The notes under the pieces: model-generated
Database searches by the model: none
Seen by the model: the letters and a program-made list of their open reading frames with translations, nothing else
What the model was told of the DNA's origin: nothing
Position numbers and translations under genes: made by a program
Source of the DNA: Actinoplanes sp. L3-i22
GTDB lineage: Bacteria; Actinomycetota; Actinomycetes; Mycobacteriales; Micromonosporaceae
Assembly: GCF_019704555.1 (NCBI RefSeq)
Contig: NZ_AP024745.1
Location: forward strand, 4,906,501-4,970,500
Length of the DNA: 64,000 nucleotides
Direction: 5' to 3'
Shown: positions 24,868-32,949 of the stretch, in pieces
How the letters are laid out: every line of letters starts with the position of its first letter
How positions within the stretch are numbered: the first letter of the stretch is position 1

Positions 24868-25518
24868 TCAGGTGGTGGGCTGCGCGGACGGGTCCACGCT
24901 CGGCTGGCCGGTGGGCGCGGTGCTGGGCGTGCCTGTCGGAGTCGCGGTCGGGCTGACAGTCGGCGTCGCTGTCGGCGTGCCTGTCGGGGTGCCTGTCGGG
25001 GTGGTGGTCGGGGTGACAGTCGGCGTCGCCGTCGGCGTGCCTGACGGCGTGGCGGTCGGGGTGGCGGTCGGCGTCGAGGACCTGGCCTGCACCTTCGACG
25101 CCGTGTAGACGGTTCCCGACCGGGTTCCGGTGACGGTGATCCGGAACCCCGCCTTGAGGTCGGCGGCCGTGGCCGGCGCGCCGTTGAGCACGATGCGCAC
25201 GCTGCTGGGCAGCAGGATGCTGACGGTGTGGCCCTTGACGTCCTTGGTCCCGGCCTTGACCGCGACGGTCACCGTACCCAGGGTGCTGTCGACGGCCGTG
25301 ATCGAGCCGTTCGCCGCGAAGTTCGCCTTGGCCGGCTTCGCGGGCTTGGCGGGTTTGCCGTGTTTACCGGGCTTCTCGGTCGCGCTGGGCTTGGCCGACG
25401 GCGCGTGCTCGGACGACTTGCCGGCCGGCTTGGCCCAGGCGACCGCGGCGGTGGACACGCTGGGGACCAGGATGCCGGCGGCCACGGCCACCGCCACTGC
25501 GGTACGACGCACGCGCAT
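24868..25518 (-). CDS. Secreted protein with DUF5666-like domain and TPT-repeat tail
   Basis: This 216-residue protein has a signal peptide (VAVAVAAGILVPSVSTAAVA, cleavage about residue 29) and a Lys/Pro-rich stretch (KPGKHGKPAKPAKPAK). A small beta domain follows at about 66-145 (GSITAVDSTLGTVTVAV; GFRITVTGTRSGTVYTASKV), resembling the DUF5666/OB-like fold. The last 65 residues are a low-complexity Thr-Pro tail of TPTxTPTG units, probably extended and cell-wall spanning or glycosylated. ATG at 25518 has AAGGAG upstream. It is a single gene with a terminator-like element behind it. No enzymatic activity is suggested. Confidence 0.75.
   Translation of the reverse strand: MRVRRTAVAVAVAAGILVPSVSTAAVAWAKPAGKSSEHAPSAKPSATEKPGKHGKPAKPAKPAKANFAANGSITAVDSTLGTVTVAVKAGTKDVKGHTVSILLPSSVRIVLNGAPATAADLKAGFRITVTGTRSGTVYTASKVQARSSTPTATPTATPSGTPTATPTVTPTTTPTGTPTGTPTATPTVSPTATPTGTPSTAPTGQPSVDPSAQPTT
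24905..25080. repeat. Tandem short repeats encoding the TPT tail
   Basis: Units such as GTGCCTGTCGGG and GTCGGCGTC alternate for about 175 bases, with six- and twelve-base periodicity. They are coding, giving Thr-Pro-Thr runs on the minus strand. The number of units is likely to vary between strains by slippage. Confidence 0.7.
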
Positions 25519-25610
25519 GAGAACTCCTTGTTACCGGGGGAGGGACCAGCCCAGACTTCATCCGGGTGAGTGCAGCGCGGGCGTGTGCCGGTTGCCGTCC
25601 GGTAGCGGGG

Positions 25611-25680
25611 TCACCCCTCGTCGTCGTAGCCCAGGGCCTTGAGCGAGAGCCGGTGCAGCGTCTCCCGTTCCGCCGGGGCC
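25611..25680 (-). pseudogene. C-terminal fragment of an unidentified gene
   Basis: The minus strand encodes PAERETLHRLSLKALGYDDEG and then a TGA stop, which looks like a genuine protein C-terminus. The frame loses any sense upstream at the point where the MFS fragment begins on the other strand. No start codon belongs to it. The identity is not recognised; a small regulator is only a guess. Confidence 0.35.
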
Positions 25681-25938
25681 GGGGCGATGCCGCTGGTGTC
25701 GTCGGCCTACGCGGCGGTTCGCCGCGAGCAGTTGCCGGATGCCACGGCCGTGGTGAACATTCTGCAACGGGTGGGTGGCGTGGTGGGGCTGGCCCTGGTC
25801 GCGGTGATCCTGTCCCGCGCGACCGCGTCCGGCTGGGCGCCGGTCGCCGGCTACCACCTGGCGTTCGCGGCGCTGTCGCTCACGGCCTCGGCCGCGTCCA
25901 CCGTCCTGCGCGGCCAGCAGCGGCGGGCAGCGCGGTGA
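25672..25938 (+). pseudogene. C-terminal remnant of a DHA2-type MFS drug transporter
   Basis: In-frame sequence reads MPLVSSAYAAVRREQLPDAT, then NILQRVGGVVGLALVAVILS and YHLAFAALSLTASAASTVL. This is the stretch around helices 11-14 of EmrB/QacA-type transporters (ASAYxxxPREQxPDATAxxNxxQRVGGSxG). Some 370 expected upstream residues are absent. The preceding sequence belongs to an unrelated minus-strand fragment, so this is a deletion or recombination scar. The rest of the 25519-26135 gap holds only the GC-rich repeats and the cspA terminator. Confidence 0.65.
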
Positions 25939-25949
25939 TGGCTTTGCGG

Positions 25950-26086
25950 GCGGCCTGACCAGGCGCCGGAAACGCCGGGCGGCGGCCTGCCCGGGCGCCG
26001 GGCGGCGGCCCGGCCGGAGGCTGGCGACGCTGAACGGCAGCCTGCCCGGGGGCCGGACGGCGGCCCGGCCGGGGGCCGGAAACGCC
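25950..26086. repeat. Degenerate GC-rich tandem repeats
   Basis: Blocks such as GCCCGGGCGCCGGGCGGCGG and GGCCGGACGGCGGCCCGGCC recur with a period of roughly 25-35 bases, mixed with GAAACGCCGAACGGCG-like units. They lie between the MFS remnant and the cold-shock terminator. They could form multiple hairpins. No coding or known element is apparent. Confidence 0.5.
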
Positions 26087-26123
26087 GAACGGCGGCCCGA
26101 CTGAAACAGTCGAGCCGCCGTTC
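26087..26123 (-). terminator. Terminator of the cold-shock gene
   Basis: On the minus strand GAACGGCGGC-T-CGACTG pairs with CAGTCG-G-GCCGCCGTTC around a TTT loop, giving a 17-bp stem with one G-U. It begins 12 bases after the stop codon. There is no long U-run, as usual in GC-rich actinomycetes. Confidence 0.75.
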
Positions 26124-26135
26124 AGAACAGGTAAA

Positions 26136-26339
26136 TCAGAGCGGGCGGATGTTCTCCGCCTGCGGGCCCTTCTGGCCCTGGGTGATGTCGAACTCCACCT
26201 TCTGGTTCTCGTCGAGGCTGCGGAAGCCGCTCGACGCGATGGCGGAGAAGTGGGCGAAGACGTCAGCGCCGCCGTCGTCCGGGCTGATGAAGCCGAAGCC
26301 CTTGTCAGCGTTGAACCACTTCACGGTACCTGTAGTCAT
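26136..26339 (-). CDS. cspA: CspA-family cold-shock protein
   Basis: This 67-residue single cold-shock domain binds single-stranded RNA and DNA and melts RNA structure. [20 protein letters not shown] contains RNP1 (KGFGFI), and VFAHFSAI is RNP2. The sequence ends [10 protein letters not shown], as is typical of actinobacterial Csp. The ATG at 26339 has a perfect AAGGAG seven bases upstream, so the longer frame (to 26372) was rejected. The 250-base region before it is unusually AT-rich for this DNA and probably contains the promoter and a long 5' leader, as cold-shock genes often have. Confidence 0.95.
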   Translation of the reverse strand: MTTGTVKWFNADKGFGFISPDDGGADVFAHFSAIASSGFRSLDENQKVEFDITQGQKGPQAENIRPL

Positions 26340-26592
26340 GTCTATCTCCTTTGCGGGCTGTAGAAGCCGCACCGTGCGACCTCTGGCGCCGCCGCGTTGA
26401 TCACCCGCGTCGAAAACGACACGACAAACGAAAAGCGCCTATACGGGTTTATGTTCCCCATCAGGCGCCGCTAACGTCTTTGGAAATCAAAACTGCAACG
26501 AGGAAAAGCTACCACATGATCCAGACGTGCCAACCGGCAATCGCCCGATTGAGCGTGTCGAAGGTGACCGAGTCGACTCGCCGGGCGGCCGA

Positions 26593-27063
26593 TCAGACGT
26601 AGGTCAGCGGCCGGCCGTGGCCTACCGAGAACTCGGCTGCCTGCTGAAACAGCGCCACGTAGAAGACCAGCGGATCGTCGACGGCATTGGTCAGCGCCAT
26701 CGGCCCGCTGGGCAGGCCTGCGGGCAGAGCGATGCCGGCGGCGATCGGTGCGATCGCCGCGCGCAGCCGCTGCGCGCTGAACACGTTCGTCACGTCGTCG
26801 AAGGAACTGGCCCGCGGAAGCTCGATCAGGCCGGCGAAGTCCACCGGCACGAACAGCGAGGCGTCCAGGAACTCGGCCGCGCCGTGCCGCGCGCACAGCT
26901 CGGCGAACGCGTCCATGCTCGGGATCAGCTTCTCCTCGAAGCGCCCGCCCGGGCCCGGCGGGCCGGTCCAGGCCGGCAGATCGCGCGCCGCGAACGCCGC
27001 GTCGAGCAGGCCGGCATAGCCGTCGTGCGCCCAGCTGTCGGCGCTGACATCGACCAGGTACAT
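26593..27063 (-). CDS. Hypothetical protein
   Basis: This 156-residue soluble protein begins MYLVDVSADSWAHDGYAG and ends EFSVGHGRPLTYV. It is rich in Ala and Leu with no cysteine motifs beyond one Cys, no signal peptide and no transmembrane segment. No family was recognised. The ATG at 27063 is favoured; a GTG two codons earlier is possible. It lies 28 bases after the stop of the GGDEF gene on the same strand and may be co-transcribed with it. Confidence 0.6.
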   Translation of the reverse strand: MYLVDVSADSWAHDGYAGLLDAAFAARDLPAWTGPPGPGGRFEEKLIPSMDAFAELCARHGAAEFLDASLFVPVDFAGLIELPRASSFDDVTNVFSAQRLRAAIAPIAAGIALPAGLPSGPMALTNAVDDPLVFYVALFQQAAEFSVGHGRPLTYV

Positions 27064-27090
27064 GCCCACGCCGCGAATGGTAACGGCGTA

Positions 27091-28764
27091 CTACCGGTTC
27101 GGACCGGCGACCCGGTTGCGGCCGCCGTGCTTGGCCTCGTACAGCCGGCGGTCGGCGATCTCCAGCAGGCCGGCGGCCGAGTCGGCCTCGTGGTGTGCGG
27201 CCACCCCGATGCTCACGGTGACCCGCAGGTCCGGTGCGATCACGCTCCAGTCGTACGTCTCGATCGTCGCCCGCAGCCGCTCGGCGACGGCGTCGCCCGG
27301 CTCGTCGTCGCTCTCGCTGAGCAGCAGCGCGAACTCCTCGCCGCCGTAGCGGGCCGCGTGATCGGCCGGCCCGCCGGACTGCTGCAGCAGCCGGCCCAGC
27401 TGACGCAGCACCTCGTCGCCGATCTGGTGCGAGTGGTTGTCGTTGACCCGCTTGAAGTGGTCCACGTCGAGCAGCGCGATCGAGTACCGCGCCCCGTCGG
27501 TCGCCAGCAGCCGGTCCAGCAGCCGGCGGTTGGCCAGGCCGGTCAGCGGGTCCTCCAGGCTCTGCTGCAGCAGGCTCTCGGCGTGCCGGGTCAGCTCCAG
27601 GTTCGAGTGGTACAGGTCCTCGGCGCGGGCGCGTTCGCGCATGGCGTACTGCTGGGCCCGGGCGGTCTCCAGCCGGATCGCGGCGATGTTGGCGCTGCGC
27701 TGCGCGGCCTCGGAGGCGACCAGGGTGAACAGGGTGTGGAAGCGCTTGTGGTACTCCAGCGCGGCGCGGAAGTTCTCGTTCTTCTCGTGCGCCTCGGACA
27801 GGTGCTCGCAGTAGTACATCGCGGCGTTGTTGCCCACGCACCGCTCCAGGGCCTCGGCGAAGAGCCGGGCGGCCTGGTCGTAGTCCCGCAGCGCCATGTA
27901 GATGCAGCCGCGGGTGTCCAGGTGGTGGGTGATGGTGGAGACCGAGTCCAGCTCCGGATCGATCCGGAAGGTCTCCATCATCGCCAGCGCCTCCTGCGGA
28001 CGGCCGACGAAGGCGAGCATCTCGGCCAGGTTGCCCAGCGCGTTGGCCTGGAAGTAGCGGTGCCCGGCCGCGCGGCCGGTCTCCATCGCCTCGCGGGCCC
28101 GGTCGATCGCGAGTTCGCCGTGGGCGAGCGCGGTCGGCTCGTCGCCCTCCTCCCGGGCGGCGTGCGCCTGGCCCATCAGCACGCAGGCGATGGTGTCGAT
28201 CAGACTGCCGTGCACGGCGACGTCACCGAGCAGCCGGGCGGTCTCGGCGGCCCGCTCGCAGTACTCCATCGACATCTCGTACTGGCGCAGGCACAGGTGC
28301 ACGATGCCGATCGCGGTCAGCGCCAGCTGCCGGGGCCGTAGCTCGCCGCTGAGCTCGGCCAGTTCCAGGGCGATCAGCCCCTCGTCGAGCGCCTCGGTCA
28401 GGTCGCCGGTGAGGATCAGGACCCGGGCGATGGTGGAGCGCACCGACGACTCCCCGGCCAGGTCGCCGAGCTCGTGCCACAACCGGACGGCCTGCAGCCC
28501 CACCTCGATGCTCTGCGCGTACCGGTCCAGCCGGTGGTGGCAGGCGGCGATCACCGCCAGGGCGTGCGCGCGCACCCCGTCGGTGTCGGCCAGGGTCTCG
28601 GCGCGCTCGGCGAGTTCCATCGCCGGGCTGTACCGGGCCATGTCGAGGTGTGCCTGCGCTTGCTGGACCAGCGACGACGCGTCGTCACGGGTCTGGACCT
28701 CAGGCTGGGCGTTCACGACCCGTCGTATCGGCCGGACAGATCCCGACCTGAGAGCCCCGCTCAC
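27091..28764 (-). CDS. Diguanylate cyclase with N-terminal TPR-like repeats
   Basis: This 557-residue protein has two parts. Residues 25-390 form helical TPR-type repeats (AQAHLDMARYSPAMELAERA; DEGLIALELAELSGELRPRQ; ALRDYDQAARLFAEALERC). The last 170 residues are a GGDEF domain (DPLTGLANRRLLDRLL, LDVDHFKRVNDNHSHQIGDE), with an intact active site RYGGEEF near 475. It should make cyclic di-GMP. No RxxD inhibitory site precedes GGEEF, so feedback control is doubtful. The TPR part probably senses a protein partner. Cyclic di-GMP controls development in actinomycetes. Start GTG 28764 is tentative; GTG 28716 is an alternative. It is divergent from the sigma factor. Confidence 0.85.
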   Translation of the reverse strand: MSGALRSGSVRPIRRVVNAQPEVQTRDDASSLVQQAQAHLDMARYSPAMELAERAETLADTDGVRAHALAVIAACHHRLDRYAQSIEVGLQAVRLWHELGDLAGESSVRSTIARVLILTGDLTEALDEGLIALELAELSGELRPRQLALTAIGIVHLCLRQYEMSMEYCERAAETARLLGDVAVHGSLIDTIACVLMGQAHAAREEGDEPTALAHGELAIDRAREAMETGRAAGHRYFQANALGNLAEMLAFVGRPQEALAMMETFRIDPELDSVSTITHHLDTRGCIYMALRDYDQAARLFAEALERCVGNNAAMYYCEHLSEAHEKNENFRAALEYHKRFHTLFTLVASEAAQRSANIAAIRLETARAQQYAMRERARAEDLYHSNLELTRHAESLLQQSLEDPLTGLANRRLLDRLLATDGARYSIALLDVDHFKRVNDNHSHQIGDEVLRQLGRLLQQSGGPADHAARYGGEEFALLLSESDDEPGDAVAERLRATIETYDWSVIAPDLRVTVSIGVAAHHEADSAAGLLEIADRRLYEAKHGGRNRVAGPNR

Positions 28765-28839
28765 GCCTGCCGATGGTCATGAACCGATCCGGGCCGGTCG
28801 GCGGACAGACTGTTCAGGACCGTACGACAGGGGGTGACC

Positions 28840-29355
28840 GTGGACGACGCGGCCCTGATCAGGTTGACCGCGCGCGGCGATCAGAACGCGCTCGCCGAGC
28901 TCTACGAGCGGCATGCGCCCTGGTTGCAGGTGCGGCTGCGCCGGCGGTGCGCCGACGACGACGTGATCGCCGAGGCGCTGCAGGAGACGTTCGTGGCCGC
29001 GTGGCGCGGCGCGGCCCGGTGGCGCGGCGACGGTGACGTCGGGGCGTGGCTGTGGGGGATCGCGGTCCGGCGCCTGGTCGACCTGATCGCCAAGCGGCCG
29101 GCGCACCGCCCGCTGGCCGGCGTCCCGGATCCGGTCGTGGTGTCGGCGGAGGAGCAGGTGCTGCTCGGCGTCGAGTACGCCGAGCTGTCCACCGCGCTGA
29201 ACCGGCTGTCGCCCGAGCTGCACGCCGTGGTGCAGGCGACCGTGCTGGACGGCTTGACCACCCGGGAGGCCAGCCGGCTGCTGCGCATCCCGCAGGGCAC
29301 GGTCAAGACCAGGATGGCCCGCGCTCGCACGTTGCTCAGGGAGGCGCTGTCATGA
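28840..29355 (+). CDS. ECF-type sigma factor
   Basis: This 171-residue protein has region 2 (LAELYERHAPWLQVRLRRRC; EALQETFVAAWRGAARWRG) and region 4 (LSPELHAVVQATVLDGLTTR; ASRLLRIPQGTVKTRMARAR). GTG at 28840 is chosen because ACAGGGGG lies five bases upstream; another GTG at 28834 overlaps that site. The stop overlaps the ATG of the zinc-finger protein gene, which is probably its anti-sigma factor. The pair heads a four-gene operon with an ABC exporter. Confidence 0.85.
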   Translation: MDDAALIRLTARGDQNALAELYERHAPWLQVRLRRRCADDDVIAEALQETFVAAWRGAARWRGDGDVGAWLWGIAVRRLVDLIAKRPAHRPLAGVPDPVVVSAEEQVLLGVEYAELSTALNRLSPELHAVVQATVLDGLTTREASRLLRIPQGTVKTRMARARTLLREALS

Positions 29356-30161
29356 CCGGTTGGCACGCCGACGACGCCCTGTTGAGCGCGTACGCGCGGG
29401 GCCGCCTCGACCGGGCCAGGGCGGCCTCGGTCGAGCAGCACCTGTCCGGGTGCGCCCGCTGTCGCGCCGGCATCGCCCCGTACGCCGATCCGGGGTTGCA
29501 TTCCCGGGCCTGGGCGGACGTCGTCGACGTGCTGCAGCGGCCCCGGCAATCGCTGTTCGAGTGGATCCTCGTCGGGCTGGGACTGTCCGCGCCGGCGGCC
29601 CGGCTGGCCACCGGGGCGTCGGCGGCGCGCCGGGCGTGGGTGGCCGGCTGTGTGCTGGTGGCCGCGTTCGCGCTGGTCGCGCGCTACACCGACGGGCGGG
29701 TGGCGATCTGGTTCCTCACCGTGGCGCCGCTGGTGCCGCTGACCGGGGTCGCCGCGGCGTACGGGCCGGGCACGTTCCCCATGCACGACATCGTCTCGGC
29801 GGCGCCCTATCCCCGGCTGCGGCTGGTCCTGCTGCGCTGCCTGCCGGTGCTGCCGATGACCGCGGCGCTGCTGGCGGTCGGCGGGCTGGCACTGCCGGGC
29901 GTGACCCAGGCGGCGCTGTGGCTGCTGCCCGGCCTGGCCCTGGCGGTCTTCGGGCTGGTCGCCGAGCGGTTCGTCGGGGCGCGCGCCGCGATCGCCGGGC
30001 TGGCCGTCCTCTGGATCTGTGTCGTGACGGCGGCGCGTGTCTCGACCGGCTCGGTGTTGAGCGCGTTCTCACCCGCCGTACAAATGGCGTCTTTGCTTGT
30101 CATTCTCGTCGCGGTGACCGCGGCCGTCGTCGGCGCCGGCCGGGCCCGGGGCCTGCGGTGA
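29352..30161 (+). CDS. Zinc-finger membrane anti-sigma factor (putative)
   Basis: This 269-residue protein has an N-terminal anti-sigma zinc finger (HADDALLSAYARGRLD, then VEQHLSGCARC, giving H-x3-C-x2-C). About six hydrophobic segments follow from residue 95 to the end (AWVAGCVLVAAFALVARY; LLILVILV-like helices). A cytoplasmic finger holding the sigma factor and a polytopic sensor half are the expected layout. It is coupled by ATGA to the sigma gene and by GTGA to the ABC ATPase gene. The signal is unknown; cell-envelope stress is a common one for such systems. Confidence 0.75.
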   Translation: MTGWHADDALLSAYARGRLDRARAASVEQHLSGCARCRAGIAPYADPGLHSRAWADVVDVLQRPRQSLFEWILVGLGLSAPAARLATGASAARRAWVAGCVLVAAFALVARYTDGRVAIWFLTVAPLVPLTGVAAAYGPGTFPMHDIVSAAPYPRLRLVLLRCLPVLPMTAALLAVGGLALPGVTQAALWLLPGLALAVFGLVAERFVGARAAIAGLAVLWICVVTAARVSTGSVLSAFSPAVQMASLLVILVAVTAAVVGAGRARGLR

Positions 30162-31024
30162 GCGGCATCCGGCTCACCGGCGTGAGCAAGACCTACGGGC
30201 GCCGCCGCGTGCTCGACGGCGTGTCGCTGGCGGCCGGCACCGGCATCCTCGGGCTGCTGGGGCCCAACGGCGCCGGCAAGACCACCCTGCTGCGGGTGCT
30301 CGCCACGGTGGCCCGGGCCGACTCCGGCAGTGTCGGACTGCTCGGCCGCGACGCCGCCGACCCACCGGCGCGGGCCGACATCCGCCGGCGCCTGGGCTAC
30401 GTGCCCCAGGAGACCGGCTTCCCGAGTGGCTTCACCGCCTTCGAGTACGTCGACTACGTGGCGATCCTCAAGGAGATGACCGACCGGCGCACCCGGCACG
30501 ACGAGGTGCGCCGGGTGCTGGCCGTGATGGGCCTGGAGCAGGTCGCCCGCCGGCGCGTCCGGCGGCTCTCCGGCGGCACGAAACGCCGCCTGGTGATCGC
30601 GCAGGCCCTGCTCGGCGATCCCCGGCTGCTGATCCTCGACGAGCCGACCATCAGCCTCGACCCGGAGCAGCGGCTACGGTTCCGCGACACGATCTCCGCG
30701 CTCGCCGAGGACCGGTGCGTGGTCGTGTCCAGCCACCAGACCGAGGACGTCGCGGCGTTCTGCACCCGGATCGTGGTGCTGCACGAGGGCCGGGTGCGTT
30801 TCGACGGGGCCCCGCGACAGCTCGCCGCCACCGCGACCGGACGGGTGTGGATCGCCGCCCGGCGCGACCCCGGCGCCCGGCTCGCCTGGCGCACCGACGA
30901 CGGCCGGCTGCGCCAGGTCGGCACCCCGCCGCCGCACGCCCGGCTGGTGCGGCCGCTGCTGGAGGACGGCTACCTGATGCTCCTCGACGCGACGCGGCCC
31001 TCCGCGGCGGCGGCGAGCGCATGA
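30158..31024 (+). CDS. ABC transporter ATP-binding protein
   Basis: This 288-residue ATPase has Walker A GPNGAGKTTLL, the Q-loop in GYVPQETGFPSG, signature LSGGTKRRLVIAQALLG, Walker B RLLILDEPTISLD and switch His in VVSSHQTEDV. The type is that of single-ATPase exporters such as bacteriocin/antibiotic or multidrug half-systems. The partner permease gene follows with an ATGA overlap. The GTG start overlaps the anti-sigma stop. The sigma factor likely controls its own operon, making this a stress-induced export system. Confidence 0.9.
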   Translation: MSGIRLTGVSKTYGRRRVLDGVSLAAGTGILGLLGPNGAGKTTLLRVLATVARADSGSVGLLGRDAADPPARADIRRRLGYVPQETGFPSGFTAFEYVDYVAILKEMTDRRTRHDEVRRVLAVMGLEQVARRRVRRLSGGTKRRLVIAQALLGDPRLLILDEPTISLDPEQRLRFRDTISALAEDRCVVVSSHQTEDVAAFCTRIVVLHEGRVRFDGAPRQLAATATGRVWIAARRDPGARLAWRTDDGRLRQVGTPPPHARLVRPLLEDGYLMLLDATRPSAAAASA

Positions 31025-31869
31025 GCGCTGCCACCGCGCCGGTCGTGCGGCGACTCGGCGCGGTCGAGGCCCGCCGGATGCTGCGGCACCCCGCCTACCC
31101 GATCGGGATGCTCTACATGCTGACCTGGGCCGCCACGCTGATCGTCAACCGCGAGGGCGCGACCCCCGCCAACGGCGCCTACATGGTCCTGATGCTGAGT
31201 CTGCTGCTGGTCTATGCGCCGGTGACGCTCGTGGCCGCGAACCGGGTCGCCGCCGGTACGTTCCGCAACCAGGTCCGTGAAGTGCTCGACTGCGCGCCGG
31301 TCGACGAGCGGCAGCGCACGATGGCCGCGATCGTGGGGCTGGTGCGCGGGCCGGTCCTCGTCGGCCTCGCCGGGGCGGCCGCGCTGCTGGTGCTCGGCGC
31401 GTTCACCACCGCGGCCACCGCGGTGCCCGACGACCGGGTCTATCAGCGCGATGCCCTGGAGTATCTGCAGGTGCCGGCGCTGGTGCTCGGCGCGGGCCTG
31501 CTCGGCATCGCGGTCGCCCGCTGGCTGCCCTGGCCGGGCATGCTGGCGCTGACCACGCTCGTGCTGTGGCTGGGCACCATCGCCATGTACTACCCGTTCC
31601 GGGCGGGACCCTCGGCCGGCGGGCCGGAGCTGGTGCACGCCCGGACGTGGTTGTCGCTGTGGCCGGTCTGGCTGGCCTCCAGCCACGGGATCCTGCCGCG
31701 GCAACCACTGGGCCAGGAGCTGTGGCACCTGAGCTACCTGCTCGGACTCGGCGCGCTGGCCGGTCTCGCGGCCGTGCTGCGCACCGGTGGCCCGCGCACG
31801 GCGCTCTACGCCGCCGCGGGCCTGGTCGCCGCGGTGACGGCGGCCGCGGCCTGGTTGCAGCTCGGCTGA
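31021..31869 (+). CDS. ABC transporter permease
   Basis: This 282-residue membrane protein has about six helices (GAYMVLMLSLLLVYAPVTLV; LVGLAGAAALLVLGAFTTA; GMLALTTLVLWLGTIAMYY). Its cytoplasmic stretch VREVLDCAPVDERQRTMA matches the layout of ABC-2 type permeases. It is the last gene of the sigma/anti-sigma/ABC operon. The gap that follows contains the palindrome GAACCGGTTC at 31879-31888, of unknown role. The substrate cannot be inferred. Confidence 0.75.
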   Translation: MSAATAPVVRRLGAVEARRMLRHPAYPIGMLYMLTWAATLIVNREGATPANGAYMVLMLSLLLVYAPVTLVAANRVAAGTFRNQVREVLDCAPVDERQRTMAAIVGLVRGPVLVGLAGAAALLVLGAFTTAATAVPDDRVYQRDALEYLQVPALVLGAGLLGIAVARWLPWPGMLALTTLVLWLGTIAMYYPFRAGPSAGGPELVHARTWLSLWPVWLASSHGILPRQPLGQELWHLSYLLGLGALAGLAAVLRTGGPRTALYAAAGLVAAVTAAAAWLQLG

Positions 31870-32006
31870 GCCGGGCCGGAACCGGTTCACGGCGCGCCGC
31901 CTTCCCGCGCGATCTGCACGAAGTGGACGGCAAGCGCCGAGACCTAGAACCGGAACGGAGGCGGGCGCGGACAGCTCCAACAAAGCCAGATACGGAGGCG
32001 ATCGAG

Positions 32007-32942
32007 ATGACGTCGACAAAGGTCCGGGACGACCGGATCAGCCAGCAGTTGCAGGACCAGTACGAGGAGGCCGCCCAGCAGGCCGCCACCCGGCGGCGGG
32101 GAGCCTCGACCGGACGAGCCCGGGAGGCGTCGGCCGTACCGTCGAAGACGGTCCGCGACGACCGGATCAGCCGGCCGGAGCAGGCCGACTTCGAGGAGGC
32201 CACCCGGCAGGCATCCGCCCGGCAGCAGGGGTCCGCCGTCGATCAGAGCCCCGACGGCGATCTGATCCGCCGACTGGACGACATCAGCGACCTGCTGCGT
32301 TCGATGTCGGTTCGGGTGACCCGCCTGGAGAGCGGGGACACCGACACGTCGGTGAGCAACCGGCCGCTGGACGCCACCGAGAGCGGCTCCACGGGCATCG
32401 TCGCGGGCACGGACCGGGTCACCGGCACCGTGGCCGAGGACTTTCCGTGGTTCTGGCCGTTCCCGCCGCCGCCCCCGCCGGTGCTGACCCGCACGCAGGG
32501 GCCGGACTTCATCGACGGGCCGAACGGCAACGCCTTCATCGACACCGTCGCCAACCTGACCCAGTCGGGCCAGCTGCAGGCCACCACGCACGTCCAGGCG
32601 ACCAACCTGTTCGGCGGCGTCACCACCGGCACGCTGATCCTGGTGGCGGACGAGACCGGGGCGATCATCGCGCGCTCCGGGCTGCAGCAGATCGGGGTCG
32701 ACGGCACCTGGGTGCCGTTCAAGGAGAGCAACCGCACGGTCGGCTGGGGCGAGGACTTCGGCACGGACGTGGCGAACCGGGGCCGGGCCCTGTACGTCGC
32801 GCACTTCCACGCCGGGCGCAACCGGCTGGTCGAAGACCTCAACGAGATCTTCGGGGCGGTCGCGGACGTCGCGGCGTTCGTGGAGAACTTCTGCGCCAAG
32901 AACCCGGACCTGTGCGCGGCAGTCGCCGCCGCGTTCGCGTAG
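32007..32942 (+). CDS. Unrecognised protein with two VRDDRIS repeats and Pro-rich hinge
   Basis: This 311-residue protein has no signal peptide or membrane helix. Residues 6-33 and 49-76 are repeats: VRDDRIS followed by a Gln/Glu/Ala-rich helix (QDQYEEAAQQAATRRRG and QADFEEATRQASARQQG). After residue 80 a predicted coiled segment (GDLIRRLDDISDLLRSMSVR) leads to a hinge, PWFWPFPPPPPPVL. A C-terminal beta-rich domain follows (FIDGPNGNAFIDTVANL; FGGVTTGTLILVADETG), ending in a short helical tail with two Cys. ATG at 32007 has GGAGG upstream. It stands alone. A docking or scaffold role is only a guess. Confidence 0.7.
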   Translation: MTSTKVRDDRISQQLQDQYEEAAQQAATRRRGASTGRAREASAVPSKTVRDDRISRPEQADFEEATRQASARQQGSAVDQSPDGDLIRRLDDISDLLRSMSVRVTRLESGDTDTSVSNRPLDATESGSTGIVAGTDRVTGTVAEDFPWFWPFPPPPPPVLTRTQGPDFIDGPNGNAFIDTVANLTQSGQLQATTHVQATNLFGGVTTGTLILVADETGAIIARSGLQQIGVDGTWVPFKESNRTVGWGEDFGTDVANRGRALYVAHFHAGRNRLVEDLNEIFGAVADVAAFVENFCAKNPDLCAAVAAAFA

Positions 32943-32949
32943 GGCCGGC

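Noticed and set aside
24905..25080. CRISPR-like short repeats
   Set aside because: The units are 6-12 bases with no unique spacers and are coding for a Thr-Pro tail.
25950..26086. CRISPR or REP array in the GC-rich repeats
   Set aside because: Repeats are degenerate, uneven in period and lack conserved repeat-spacer structure.
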